In this document: piece by piece, positions 1-9,601 of the stretch | Layout of the letters: the number at the start of each line of letters is the position of its first letter | Position numbering within the stretch: position 1 is the stretch's first letter | Position numbers and translations under genes: made by a program | Origin: an uncultured Nitrospira sp. | GTDB lineage: Bacteria; Nitrospirota; Nitrospiria; Nitrospirales; Nitrospiraceae | Direction of reading: 5' to 3' | Length of the DNA: 64,000 nucleotides | Assembly: GCA_902500775.1 (NCBI GenBank) | Contig: CABVRZ010000021.1 | Coordinates: 1 to 64,000 of the forward strand | The notes under the pieces: generated by a model | Database searches by the model: none | What the model saw: the letters and a program-made list of their open reading frames with translations, nothing else | Told to the model about the DNA's origin: nothing

Positions 1-283
1 GTGCGTTGTGCATGAACACAATTATAGTCTACAAATGGGTGTTACGATCCACTAGGGTGCGCGTGTATTGTTCTGATCCTCGCAGCCTTCACCCCTCGTA
101 CTGTTCCTGCGCAATCGCACTGATCAGTTGTACCGCTCACGATTTCTTGGACACAGTTGTTGCTGTATTGGCCTCGACCGCCAGGGCGCATTGGTTGGCA
201 ATCGGCCGTCCTACGCCAAGTGTGTGCGTCGAGTTTTTGTGACCATCTCGTGATCCTCCAGCGCGTGTGATTGCGTTGTGCCC

Positions 284-1180
284 TCATGCGGCGACCTCTG
301 TTGCCAGGAAGTCCCGACGTACCTGCTCCGGTGAACGAAACCCATGCCGCTCGACCAACCACTGCTCATTATAGAGACGCACCCAGTCGAGGAGCGCCTG
401 GCGAAGCTCCTCCACCGTCTGGAACGTGCGCACCCATAAGAGTTGCTCTTTCAGCGTCCGAATGAACCGCTCTGCGACGCCGTTGCCTTCCGGGGCACGG
501 ACAAACGCTGGACTCGACGTCACCCCGAGAAAGCGGAGCTCGGCCTGGAAGTCGTCGCTCATATACTGACTGCCATGATCATGTCGCACCTGCAGGCCCG
601 TGGCGATTCCAGCGGAGACGGCCCCGAACTGCTGGCGCACCCCTTGGCGAATCGGCTCCAAGGCCTCAAAGCGGGTCGCTCGCTTCGCCGCATGGATGCC
701 GACCCCTTCGAGCGTACAATGATCCACACCGATGAAGACCGTGACGGCTCCATCCTGCACCGTCACCGTGCTGGTCGCATCGGTGCCTCACCTCTGATTG
801 GGGCGCTCGGTCGTGAGCGTGCCGTCGTGGACCCGTGGTCCCACGACGCGCGACACCCGGCTGGGCGCCAAGAGATGGGCTTGCCGCATAAGCCGGAGGA
901 CACGCGGCTTGGACGTACGAATCCCCTGCGCCCGCAGCCGTGCCCAGACTTTGCGATGCCCTTCTCCAAGAAACGGCGAGGTGGCCAACACCTGCCGGAT
1001 GTGAGCCGTGAGCCCCTCGTCCGTGTACGCCGTCTTCGGCCCTCGCTTGGCGGACTCAGCCGAAGGACCCGCCACGCAAGTCTGCTGGTGATAGAACGTT
1101 GCCCGACTCAGTCCCCATTCCGGACAGACCCGAACCACACCATACGGGCGTTGTGTGGAAGGCGACATGGTGTGGCTCAT
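284..1180 (-). pseudogene. IS3 orfB (DDE integrase), nonsense-broken
   Basis: The rve-type DDE catalytic subunit of the IS3 element. The N-terminal helical part runs from MSHTMSPS to TERPNQR; a TGA at 788-790 interrupts it where the family has Trp (PNQRW); the same frame then continues with GTDATSTVTVQDGAVTVFIG, DHGSQYMSDDFQ and GVAERFIRTLKEQ, which carry the expected catalytic Asp and Glu. There is no frameshift, so one TGG-to-TGA change inactivates an otherwise full-length gene of about 298 codons. Confidence 0.75.
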
Positions 1181-1515
1181 CGCGTCGACCTCCCGGTGGC
1201 CAAAGGGGCGCCACCTCGTAACCGTTGGACGGCCTCTCGCGACAGTTCCAACCGCATCGTCAAATCCCCGACCAAGGCTTTCAGCCGCGCGAGTTCGTCG
1301 TCGCGGTCATCGGCGACCCGGCTCTTCTAGGCCGCTTGGCCACTCGTGACGAACTGGTCCCGCCACTCCGACAGCTGCGCCGCGGTGATCCCGGCTTCAC
1401 GGGAGACCAGATCCAGATCGTCACCACGTAACACGCGCAACACGATCTCCATCTTCTTCCGCGAGGAAAACCGGCCTCGCGCTGCGTTCGATTTTGCCAT
1501 GAACACCTCCATCAC
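1177..1515 (-). pseudogene. IS3 orfA (HTH transposase subunit), nonsense-broken
   Basis: This encodes the small helix-turn-helix protein that, with orfB, makes an IS3 transposase. The first 62 residues read normally, with KKMEIVLRVLRGDDLDLVSREAGI followed by an AAQLSEWRDQF helix (shown here in parts), until a TAG at 1327-1329. The frame then continues with a leucine-zipper-like stretch (DDELARLKALVGDLTM) to a TGA at 1177-1179, which overlaps the orfB ATG. A single base change at a Leu codon would explain the TAG. The product is probably not functional. Confidence 0.7.
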
Positions 1516-1781
1516 TAATGGGGGCAGTATGCCCCAATGGTGTGTCCAAGGAACTCCTGAGGCGGAGGACAGTCGACGTCAGGTTAGGGGACCATGGCGT
1601 CTCTGTTGCAATCGCCAATGTCCATGATAGAGATCCATCCCGCAACCTGCCGCGTCCCTCGATGACTCATGAAGGGTAGTGCCGAATGCACTGCCCGTAG
1701 CCAGCGTTCCTGTGCCCTTGAAATCTGAATGAACAACCAGATAATCACTCCCACAAAGAGTGATCATCCATGAATACCTAC

Positions 1782-1988
1782 TAACAGTGTGTTGACAAAC
1801 CCCGTGACGACCTCGGAAAGGGCGTCGTGTCTGAGATCACGGATGACATTGGCGCGCCCCACAGGCTGTTCAGAAAGGCTGTCCAGCAAGGCCGCAGTGA
1901 GCGAGGAGGCAAATCGTACTCTCTGCCGTACGTTGAGCCTCTGAGCGAGGCGAGAACGCCGCTGGCGGCCTTTGTCAACAGCCTGCTA
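1782..1988. mobile_element. MITE-like element, TA-bounded (copy 1)
   Basis: A 207-bp non-coding element. The left end TAACAGTGTGTTGACAAA (1782-1799) matches the reverse complement of the right end (1971-1988) at 15 of 18 positions. It starts and ends with TA, as expected for insertion at a TA dinucleotide, the habit of IS630/Tc1-type transposases. The interior is nearly the same as the inverted copy at 44337-44563, including the block CGACCTCGGAAAGGGCGTCG. No real ORF is present. Confidence 0.7.
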
Positions 1989-2493
1989 ACCGAATCGACC
2001 GACACCCGGTGAATGTTGAATGTGGGTCCCAGACGGCAGGAGAGTACGCCATCAATCCAGAGGGCTACGGAGGAGCCATCGACATGCGTCGGAAGAAGCA
2101 GGGATTCCATGATCCCGGAGGAATGTCATGCGTACCGTCGATTGATGACCTGCGTCGCCAAATTGCTTCAGCCGCCAGTCGGAGGTTGAGTCTCGATACC
2201 GAGCGTTCGTAACGAGAAGACGGACAGCCAGGACTGGACGCCAAACGATCGGAGGCGACCCGCAAACGGGATCCAGATCAGTAACAAGCCGCACGGCACC
2301 AGATTGTACGCGAAAGGAGGGCATCAACGGAGGACCGGGACAAACCACCGCTGCGAGGAGAGACCGTGAGAAATCACGTCCACAGAAGCAGCGAGCCGTA
2401 GAATCACGCAGGGTACGCCGAAAGACCACTAACCTGAGGGGCCACAATGCCGCGCACAGCACGTGTTCAATGGAACACAAGAAAGGACCAACC
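1989..2493. other. Intergenic, no confident gene
   Basis: No recognisable gene. A plus-strand frame of 67 codons at 2009-2212 ends in SIDDLRRQIASAASRRLSLD, which could be the remnant of a small helical protein, but it has no good ribosome binding site and no start I trust. Confidence 0.4.
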
Positions 2494-2577
2494 ATGAATG
2501 GCAATACGCCTACATTTGCGTTCATCATCGTCGCACTCGGGATCGGTGGAGTGATTGTATATCTAAAGGGCAAGTAG
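2494..2577 (+). CDS. 27-residue single-pass membrane peptide
   Basis: A tiny ORF, MNGNTPTFAFIIVALG followed by IGGVIVYLKGK. A hydrophobic helix spans about residues 8-24 with a lysine-rich C-terminal end, so the peptide probably sits in the inner membrane. A purine-rich site (AGAAAGGA, 2479-2486) lies 7 bases before the ATG, and a strong hairpin follows 16 bases after the stop. Both support expression as a single gene. I cannot assign a family or function. A second 27-residue membrane peptide occurs at 42170-42253 but is not obviously similar in sequence. Confidence 0.5.
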   Translation: MNGNTPTFAFIIVALGIGGVIVYLKGK

Positions 2578-2593
2578 CCTCGTTGTGCGTTCC

Positions 2594-2632
2594 CCGTTGC
2601 CGGGGGGCATTGCCCTTGGCCTCCCGCAACGG
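2594..2632 (+). terminator. Hairpin after the 27-residue ORF
   Basis: CCGTTGCCGGGGGGC pairs with GCCTCCCGCAACGG through about 14-15 base pairs (one G-T wobble) around a 10-base loop. The position 16 bases after the stop codon suggests transcript termination or 3' protection. There is no run of T after it, so it is not a classic intrinsic terminator. Confidence 0.45.
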
Positions 2633-2785
2633 CATCACCTTGGCTAGCTACGATCCACAGATGATCGTTGAGGTAATTCCATGACTAACTCTTGATCAAT
2701 AGCCACAAATGCTATCCGCCCCCTCCCTGTTCACAAGCTCGCCTCGTCCATCACCAGCAAAGCGATCAGCGCATCGTTTAGTCTG

Positions 2786-3196
2786 CTATGGTTCGGCAAA
2801 GTACATCTGAGTAAGAATGTCGCTGGAGTGTGGGGCAGCGATAATTCGCCCAGGTGACCAAGGTGAGCTTGTGGTAGCAAGAATTCCTATAAATCCAGTC
2901 CCACTGTAGAAATATAACGGAGCGTTGTCTAGCGGTCCCAACCCGGATATCGCAAGACCAAATGACTTGCCACGTGTTTCAAATCCACTGAAAGCGATTG
3001 CTCTGAGTGAAGGATTGCCACTAAACGTAAAGTGGTCGCCATCGTCTAGCACCAAACCCTGGCTACTGAACGAGAAAAGTCCCCCAGGTGCTCCAAAGGT
3101 AGCGGGGAAACAGGTAGGGCTGGTCATGCAGGTAGCCGTAATCGTTTTATTTACGGCTAGTGCCCAGGCGCCATGATAATCAAAAAGTAAGAACAT
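2786..3196 (-). CDS. Hypothetical protein, 136 residues
   Basis: Not recognised. The ATG at 3196 is chosen because GGAGGT lies 5 bases upstream; the open frame extends further upstream without a better start. The sequence is balanced, rich in Gly, Phe and Ser (SFSSQGLVLDDGDHFTFSG, GLAISGLGPLDNAPLYFYSG), which suggests a beta-rich, possibly exported domain. The N-terminus (MFLLFDYHGAWALAV) is not a convincing signal peptide, so the gene may be a 5'-damaged remnant of a secreted protein. Confidence 0.45.
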   Translation of the reverse strand: MFLLFDYHGAWALAVNKTITATCMTSPTCFPATFGAPGGLFSFSSQGLVLDDGDHFTFSGNPSLRAIAFSGFETRGKSFGLAISGLGPLDNAPLYFYSGTGFIGILATTSSPWSPGRIIAAPHSSDILTQMYFAEP

Positions 3197-4426
3197 ACTG
3201 TACCTCCAACGTGATAAGTGGTGAGAAAGCCATAAAAGATGAGCGCGTGTTTGCTGGATACAAAAGCGATGCGCCGAAGATTGAAAAATCCCACACGGCA
3301 CTCCGTCCTTCGAAAAGGCCGGCTTTGTAGGCAACGGGACAGCGGATGGAGAAGTGATGGAAGGGGCGGATGGCCAAGCACATGAAATCCTGCCGGGGTT
3401 ATTTACGCTCAATAACCAGAGTGCATTGTGAGACCGCCGCTGTTGCCACACCGTACGGAGTAGTCATCTTTAAATCGTACGCGCTCCGCTTGGAAAGATC
3501 AACGTGCCCATCGTGTGCTCACCTTTCCCGCATATCTTGAGTGGTATGGTTGGAAGTCCAGGCGTGAGTACTGCCTGCTTCACCAGAGCCTTGCACCAGG
3601 GAAAAGTGCCGAAGAGAAAATCGAAGAATTGAGAGCGTGGTCCCACTCTAGAGTGAAGGACCAGTGTCCTTAGAAATCACCATTTGTTCATCGGTATACA
3701 GGCCGTCATTCTCAATTCGGCCTTGACTGGCTGTACGTGACGGGACAACGCCATGCGAGAGGAGAAATCACCACCACACTTTCTGCCGCTCGGCGAAGCT
3801 TGCTATTGAAGTAGCATGATTCCAGCCGAGTCGTCCATTCCCAACTAGCCAGGGATCGGCTAGACTCGGAGTTCGATTTCTTGAGAACGGCGAAGCAATC
3901 CTCAACCAGACTTCAGACACGCAGATGGAAAAGAAGCGGTTTCCCTCCCAAGTGGTAGGAATTGTTGGGGTCGGCGATTAGGTTGGACAGGCATCCAATC
4001 ATCAGGTCGGCCCTGGCACTTACCTCACTGATACCTACAAAGGGGACCACCCCTTTCGAATCTCTCCCGTTCGCACGTTCAATACTGTGACAAAGGTACC
4101 CGTACATCAAGCGAGCAACATTACTAATGTGGCTTTGTGTAATATGGAACTGGCGAAGGCATATCTGGAACTACCACGGAAATCTATGACATTGACAACG
4201 GGGACTATACCGCCTAGGGGTCTGTGCCAGTCTTGGGAATGGCTGGAAGCCACAGAATGCGGCTGGTATCAGGAAGCTGTTTAGCAGGCTTCTTGTCTGC
4301 CCCTGTGATGCGGTTAAGCTTCCTCTTGGCGACAAGATGGGGCTTCGAGAGCTTCTTCTCAAGCATACTTCACATATACCACTACAATAGAGTAGGTAAT
4401 CGACGGACTACCTGGAGATGATCGTA
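3197..4426. other. Long gene-poor stretch
   Basis: About 1.2 kb without a gene I can support. Only short frames without ribosome binding sites occur. Around 4205-4300 the plus strand reads VPVLGMAGS...SGSCLAGF, faintly like a decayed PEP-CTERM anchor (VPEP...GSGLAGL), but it follows a stop codon and no upstream domain was found. Probably degraded coding DNA. Confidence 0.4.
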
Positions 4427-4852
4427 CTACACATTCCGGCGGGTCTGCGGCATGCTCCGTACGATGGGCGCATAAGACGATTGAACGGGAGGCTCGTGCA
4501 GGGTACCCAGTAATAGTCGCCCCAGAAGCATGGTCATCGCGATGGAAATACTGCTCTGGAACCAGCCCGCGAGTGACTGCGCACCCACGAGGACGGCGGT
4601 TCCACTGAGGAACCAGACTCCTACACCCATTGCGACGAGACAGGCTGGTCTGGTGGTGTCTGTCATATGGAGTGCTACCGAGACACTAATTGTCCCCACC
4701 AACAGAGCAAGAAGCGGGTACAACCCCGGATCAATCTTGGGCGTAATTCCAAGAGCGGCGAGCAGCATGCCCACCAGAAATGTCATCCCAGAGGCAATGA
4801 TCGCTCCGCGTCCGATGGCTCTCCATGGAAGGGACTCGTGCTGAGGTGTCAT
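4427..4852 (-). CDS. Hypothetical four-helix membrane protein
   Basis: A 141-residue protein with four hydrophobic segments: about residues 19-38 (AIIASGMTFLVGMLLAALG), 45-65 (YPLLALLVGTISVSVAL), 74-95 (CLVAMGVGVWFLSGTAVLVG) and 98-115 (WFQSSISIAMTMLLG). The loops are short, so it is probably an inner-membrane protein with a polar C-terminal tail. The ATG at 4852 (MTPQHESLPW) is preferred because the 42 residues before it look unlike a membrane N-terminus, though its ribosome binding site is weak. No family is recognised and no neighbour gives context. Confidence 0.5.
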   Translation of the reverse strand: MTPQHESLPWRAIGRGAIIASGMTFLVGMLLAALGITPKIDPGLYPLLALLVGTISVSVALHMTDTTRPACLVAMGVGVWFLSGTAVLVGAQSLAGWFQSSISIAMTMLLGRLLLGTLHEPPVQSSYAPIVRSMPQTRRNV

Positions 4853-5508
4853 GCAGGTTAGAATACGATCTGCACGGTAGACACCGCCATCCCACGAAAG
4901 CCGGGGGAGGAGAATCGCAGAGATGTAGTTGAGGAGTTCTATGAAGGGATCATGAACCCACCCGATGACAATGCTCAACCGCTTACTGCATAAGGAGTAT
5001 CAACCTACGGTGTACAAACTCTACCTGATCCTCGCTCAGACAATCTAACTCCTCAAGAATCAACACACTCTGACTCTCTCGACATGGGGCAAGATAGGGC
5101 CAGTTTGTCCTGCCCGATAGCAACGTGATAGCAGAAGAGAGTGAGTAGAGTACTGCATCGTCTTTGGAATTCTGGCGGAAAGGGCAGTTGGAAAAGCCGT
5201 CGAATCGGCTGGGGAGAAGAGCATAGGAGAGCATCGATCTGCAGATTCTGCACACCTCGGCGAAACCAACGGCGACGTTCGCTGAACCCGTATAGGCGCA
5301 CAACGCGACTGGAAGAACAGCGGCGTTTAGGAGACATTGTGTTGTCCTGGGCCTGAGCCTTCGCGATGGCGATCATTTTCAACTAACTCCAAGATCACAA
5401 ACCCCATTCAGTACGCGCTCCAAGCATCTGACCGTTGTGACACAGAAATCGAGCCTCCCTCGACATGTTCCTTGGAATAAACACGTCGCCGCTGGTCAAA
5501 TGCGGCCG
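4853..5508. other. Intergenic, no confident gene
   Basis: Frames of 70-138 codons occur on both strands but show no domain, signal peptide or ribosome binding site. The minus-strand frames here are shadows of the decayed recombinase that begins near 5509 on the plus strand. Confidence 0.4.
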
Positions 5509-6070
5509 TTGACCATTCCGCAAGTCGCCATCATCCGTCAACGGCTGAAAAATGAACAGAACCTCCTGGACCTCGGCTAGTTTGACACGGCGCTCGATAC
5601 CATGCTGTGGGTCTTCGATTTGCTTCCGTTGCAGGTCCGACAGGTCACCAAGCATCGAGCGAGGCATCGTCGAGAAATTCACGATTCGCCGACAGAAAAC
5701 CGGTCGGACACGTGTGGTCGCGCTCTCCCTCAACAATCGGCGTGCTCTCGCCACATGGAACGCCCGGATCGGGAAACAACCACCGGCGTATCTGTGGACC
5801 AGCATCAGCAACCACCAAGACCGATTCGCACCTCACCCGCGAACAGTATGCGAATGTGGTGGAGCGCTGGATGTCTTTGGCCGATCTGGATGAGACACGT
5901 ACCGCACCCATTCCATGCAGCGCTCAAAATCCGTCGTCATCTATGCGGCCACCCAAAACCTCGCCGCCTGTCAGTATCTCTTAGGTCACAAGAGTATTGG
6001 GAGTACCGTGCCGTACGTGGGGATGGATGAAGAGATGGCCTTGGAGCTAGCGAAGAAGATTCAGATCTGA
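5509..6070 (+). pseudogene. Tyrosine recombinase (phage-type integrase) remnant
   Basis: A decayed tyrosine site-specific recombinase. In order across three frames: LTIPQVAIIRQRLKNEQNLL, then a TAG, then FDTALDTMLWVFDLLPLQVR (the family has ...FDLAIDSKLRGCDLV), RRQKTGRTRVVALSLNNRRA, LTREQYANVVERWMSLADLD, and the C-terminal active-site region HSMQRSKSVVIY...LAACQYLLGHKSIGSTVPYV ending EEMALELAKKIQI and TGA at 6068-6070. The LGH motif is kept, but the R of HSMRR and the catalytic Tyr region are altered. One stop and at least two frameshifts make it inactive. It is probably the trace of a former integrated element. Confidence 0.75.
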
Positions 6071-6409
6071 CGCAGGCTATCTTCCCACAGGTATTCTCAT
6101 CACCTGCTACCCTACCGTCTTCCTGATTTCGGCTTCTGGTACAAGCGGGAATCGAGAGAGTTCATTTATTTTGATCGACCGGATTTAGGCTGCGACAGGC
6201 GTCTGAGCCTCACCAGCACATCTTTGAATACATTTGAGTATTCTACAATCGAGAGCGTTGACACCTAACGCTCGGTTATCCACGGCCCAAAGCAAGGGCA
6301 ATTATCGCATATCCCAGTGTTCATAAATCGGGGAAGTTTGATCAGCGAGTATCAATGAGTTTTTGACCGGATGGTATTGGGAATCTTCCAAATCCACATA
6401 TGTCAATTT
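6071..6409. other. Intergenic, nothing recognised
   Basis: AT-richer spacer between the recombinase remnant and the 3' end of the cupredoxin-like lipoprotein gene. No gene, repeat or clear hairpin was found. Confidence 0.4.
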
Positions 6410-6937
6410 TTATCTAATGTTGGGTGTCGGATCTCGTGACCGCAGTATCCCACTGGTTGCAGCCTGTGCGGTTTCTACACTAATGGATCCTTGCGTGATC
6501 TTTTCAGGACGAAGAAGGGTGGAATCGGCCTCGATTACATACTTGGCCTTCAAGGCGGCTTTAAAGCATACGCTGGCCGAGTTGTTTGGACCAATGTCAG
6601 CGGCAAATTGATTCGGGTTGGCCCCTCTCCAGACTCCAAACCCGTCCTGACAGGACAATTGCGCCTCAACTGGGTCAAGAAAAACGATTTTGGCTCCACC
6701 TTGGCGCTTATTGATCCATCGAATCTCGTCGCCCGGATGGGCAGTTAGGACTGAAGGTGAGACTGTATCCCGGATGATAACCTCCCTGATGACACCGGTA
6801 CGCGTCGTGGGCGGAATGTGAGCTTTCCCCCAACCGAGATCTTGGCAGGAAGTTAAGACCAGTGATGTTCCAACCAAAGCTAAAATGCTACCTAGGTGGA
6901 TATTTCCTTTCACTCTCATCGCTTGTGCTGAGTTCAT
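6410..6937 (-). CDS. Cupredoxin-like lipoprotein
   Basis: A 175-residue exported protein. A signal peptide ends in a lipobox, SLVLTSC, with lipidated Cys31. The mature part has a cupredoxin-like beta domain: VLTAHPGDEIRWINKR and later IGPNNSASVCFKAALKAKYV, the usual GDxVxWxN and ...SxxxCFxxxGxYxY pattern. The usual His/Cys/Met copper ligands are not complete, so copper binding is doubtful. It is probably anchored facing the periplasm. The start is supported by AAAGGA 6 bases upstream. A ruined paralogue lies at 55131-55409. No operon partner is evident. Confidence 0.75.
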   Translation of the reverse strand: MNSAQAMRVKGNIHLGSILALVGTSLVLTSCQDLGWGKAHIPPTTRTGVIREVIIRDTVSPSVLTAHPGDEIRWINKRQGGAKIVFLDPVEAQLSCQDGFGVWRGANPNQFAADIGPNNSASVCFKAALKAKYVIEADSTLLRPEKITQGSISVETAQAATSGILRSRDPTPNIR

Positions 6938-7126
6938 AGTCGTCCTTTGCAGCTAGTTGGTCTGTGTGCACAACCACAATGGTCCCGTCAGCAAACCCTT
7001 ATCGTTCATCAGTTCTCCATCCCTCAATCAGATACCCGCCCGAGCACCTGGCGAACTAGACCTACCACTCTTCCAGCCACAGTCCGTACCGGGCTTTCCA
7101 AGAATACTTCTACCATTTACATATCC

Positions 7127-7546
7127 TCACCTCTTCCCATCTGTGGAATTCCAACTCGTTAATACAAACCCCGGGGAACTAGAACATTTACCTCTGGACG
7201 GTTCTCCTGGTGAAGATGGAGTTGGCGGCGTGGGAACCGAAGGCTGTTTGGTCATCGGTGACTCCTCTGAGTGAATCGGCATTATAGGATCGACAACCGG
7301 AGGCGTAATGACCAACTTCGGGTGAAGATCTGCAGGGGGAGGAACTACGATTCCTGGATCAAGACTAGGTGTCCCACTAGAAGAATAATTGAGGGGAGAG
7401 AGAGGACTCTTCTTAGAGCTCTCCGATTCGTTTCTGAGAGCTGGCGGTACGTCCGCTGCCCATATCAACGAACATTCATCTCGCATGTCTAGAATAGTGA
7501 AAAGTGTGGCCAAAGCAAATACACGGCAAAGTAAGTTCCATTGCAT
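7127..7546 (-). CDS. Secreted proline-rich protein
   Basis: A 139-residue protein with an N-terminal hydrophobic segment (CRVFALATLFTIL) resembling a signal peptide, then a low-complexity Pro/Ser-rich tail (DPGIVVPPPADLHPKLVITP, PVVDPIMPIH, PTPPTPSSPGEP). DPxxVxPP-type tails are common in small secreted proteins of Nitrospira. No enzymatic domain is visible. The ribosome binding site is weak, so the start is uncertain. The role is unknown; a periplasmic or surface location is inferred. Confidence 0.6.
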   Translation of the reverse strand: MQWNLLCRVFALATLFTILDMRDECSLIWAADVPPALRNESESSKKSPLSPLNYSSSGTPSLDPGIVVPPPADLHPKLVITPPVVDPIMPIHSEESPMTKQPSVPTPPTPSSPGEPSRGKCSSSPGFVLTSWNSTDGKR

Positions 7547-7794
7547 AGGTGGACTCTATGACTCCACAGGACTTCACACTACTAGTCATTTCCCTGGCTG
7601 TGATCAGAACATTGGCCATGGCCCAGGCTGGCCGTAACGCACTTCCATCGAGCCGTTAGGGCTAGGTGTTATGCCGGGTCACAGTAGTGACAAACGCTCT
7701 TAACATTCACATTCATGGGATGCGACGGCAACTTCGTACATTCGTGGTTATGGGATTTCTACCGATGAAATCATCTGAAACAATTGAGGATAAA

Positions 7795-8706
7795 CGTTCA
7801 TTATGAATGTCGACTGAGATGCCAACGGCAAGCTTTCTCAACGAAGAACGATAGCGCAAATCCTGGGACGGGCCCCGAGTACCCTGAGCCGGGAAGTGGC
7901 CAGCAACCGCGCCCCTCACCAACCGTGTCGCGCCTGTACGGCCCAGAGCCAGGCTGCCACCCAAGCCCAACAGCCCCGGCGGTGGCGCAAAGTCCTGGAC
8001 CCGTGGCGGTGGCAGTACGTCCGGACTCATCTGGAGCACGGTTGCTCGCCCAAAACCATTTATACGGCGCTGTACGTGTTGCCGCGTGGAACGCTGCGGA
8101 GCGAATTGTTGGACACCGTGCGGCAGGCCCGCAAGGCCAGTCTCCCGCGAGCGCGAGGCCAAGACCGCCGGGGCCAGATTCTCAACATAACATCGATCAC
8201 CAACGCCCGGCTGAGGTCGCCAGTCGCCGGGTGCCCGGTTACTGAGAAGGCAACTTACTGAAAGACGTCCGCAATGGCTCGGTTGCTGGCGCCTTGGTGG
8301 AATGGACGACGTGCCTGGTTCTGCTGGCCCGCATGGACGACACGGATGCCGCCAGGACGTATCGGGGCTTTACGAAGCAGCTCCGGCCTGTGCCTGCCCC
8401 ACTGCGGAAAACGCTGCCCGATGATCGGGGCAAAGAGATGGCGGACCATGAGCGGTTGGCACACCACCTCGCGATCCAGGTCTTCTTTGCCGATCCCCAC
8501 AGCCCCTGGCAACGCGGGACCAACGAGAATACGAATGGCCTGCTACGCCAGTACTTGCCAAAGGGCACCGACCTATACCCAGCGGGAGTTGAACGCCATC
8601 GCCCATCGGCTCAACACGCGCCCACAGAAATGCTCGCCTTTGCCACGCCGCTGGAGGTCTATGCGCAACTGCGCCATCTTTCACCTGTTGCACTTGGAAC
8701 TTGGAA
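7795..8706 (+). mobile_element. IS30-family transposase remnant (copy 1)
   Basis: A decayed IS30 transposase. The HTH part reads IAQILGRAPSTLSREVASN, then WRKVLDPWRWQYVRTHLEHG and IYTALYVLPRGTLRSEL; after a frame change RPAEVASRRVPGY is followed by a TGA where the family has Trp (GHWEGDL); then LVLLARMDDTDAA, DDRGKEMADHE, FFADPHSPWQRGTNENTNGL and LLRQYLPKGTDL from the DDE domain, and two more frame changes before LEVYAQLRHLSPVALGT. At least three frameshifts and one nonsense codon make it dead. The end lies about 40 bases from the stop of the CBS gene. Confidence 0.8.
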
Positions 8707-8747
8707 CCGCCCTGAGTGTTATTTCAAAATGGAATCAGACCTTCAAT

Positions 8748-9275
8748 TCAGAGTGAGATTGCCAACCAACCACGTATTTTTGACAACCATCGCGCTGCAG
8801 CAGGTGGTGAGAGAGCCCCGATGACGTCAAGGAGAGAAAGTGCTCCAATGAGACCCCCTTGCAGATTCAGAACCGGCACATGGCTGATGTGGTACGCGAC
8901 CATCTCGTGAATAGCATCTGCCAGAATGGCATCTTCACGACACCGAACAGCCACTCGGTCTTTGAGGAGGTCATGAAGAGTTTGTGGGCGAGTTAGATCC
9001 ACTCCTGCAGGGTTAGCGAGAGCTAGATCGAGTTCTGGCAGTGCATAGGCCGGTTCTTCAGCCTCGTTCACAACAAGAATGGTCTTCTTCTGCCCCCGGT
9101 AGAGTTCATGCACCGCTTCTAACGACATGAAAGATGGAAGGCTGACTACTTCTCGCGTCATAATCTCTCGCACAAAGCGGTCCTCTCCGGGTAGGACACC
9201 GTACGCTTCTGCTCTCGATGATTCGCCTTTGATACCACCCCGATGACGAGATACAACTGTCTTAATCTCCCTCAT
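8748..9275 (-). CDS. CBS-domain-pair protein
   Basis: A 175-residue soluble protein. Residues about 35-85 (VREIMTREVVSLPSFMSLEA ... TILVVNEAEEPAYALPE) and 105-155 (LKDRVAVRCREDAILADAIH ... ISHVPVLNLQGGLIGALSLL) form a pair of CBS motifs, a module that usually binds adenine nucleotides such as AMP or ATP to sense energy state. No enzyme or transporter domain is attached, so it probably acts as a partner or stand-alone sensor. GGGAGG lies 11 bases before the ATG. It is divergent from the NarL regulator at 9602, so the two may share a regulatory region. Confidence 0.8.
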   Translation of the reverse strand: MREIKTVVSRHRGGIKGESSRAEAYGVLPGEDRFVREIMTREVVSLPSFMSLEAVHELYRGQKKTILVVNEAEEPAYALPELDLALANPAGVDLTRPQTLHDLLKDRVAVRCREDAILADAIHEMVAYHISHVPVLNLQGGLIGALSLLDVIGALSPPAAARWLSKIRGWLAISL

Positions 9276-9601
9276 GTGTACGTGAACCTCCCACTGTGCG
9301 AGCGGTCAGTCGTAAAATGAGTTTATCGGACACGATTCCACTAGAGATGTTCATTCCCGCTGTCTCAATTCTAAGAAGGTACTCCGCGGGTTGGTACTAG
9401 TCAGAACCCGGGTGAAGAGCCAACAGCAAGACGGTTATCCAATTTTGAATCACAAGTCCCAAAGCCCCCACGCCCTAGGAATACTTCCAGGACACATGGC
9501 CTCTTGTAATATTTATAGTGGAAGTCGTATCGTCAGACTGTTAGGGGCGTGTTTAATCTTTCACCCATGACCTAATCGCTGTCTACGGATAAACGCGATC
9601 C
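9276..9601. promoter_or_regulatory. Divergent promoter region between CBS gene and regulator
   Basis: A 326-bp spacer upstream of both the CBS gene (minus) and the response regulator (plus), so promoters for both should lie here. I see no confident -10/-35 pair or operator. Confidence 0.35.

Larger units (their letters stand above)
148..1548 (-). mobile_element. IS3-family insertion sequence, decayed
   Basis: A complete but inactive IS3-type element of about 1.4 kb. Its ends read TGGACACA at 148-155 and the reverse complement TGTGTCCA at 1541-1548, an 8-bp match at the tips with weaker similarity inside. TG...CA ends and this length fit IS3. It holds orfA and orfB on the minus strand, coupled by an ATGA overlap at 1177-1180, each broken by one in-frame stop. 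No flanking direct repeat is evident. Bases 1-147 show no gene. Confidence 0.75.

Noticed and set aside
443-1330. Long plus-strand frame of 295 codons
   Set aside because: It is the antisense of the IS3 orfB on the minus strand, with no domain of its own.
4205-4300. PEP-CTERM-like anchor (VPVLGMAGS...SGSCLAGF)
   Set aside because: It follows an in-frame stop, lacks the basic end, and no exosortase or upstream domain is present.
7558-7659. 33-codon plus-strand ORF with a hydrophobic segment
   Set aside because: Weak ribosome binding site and position in the likely promoter region of the Pro-rich protein gene; no conservation evidence.
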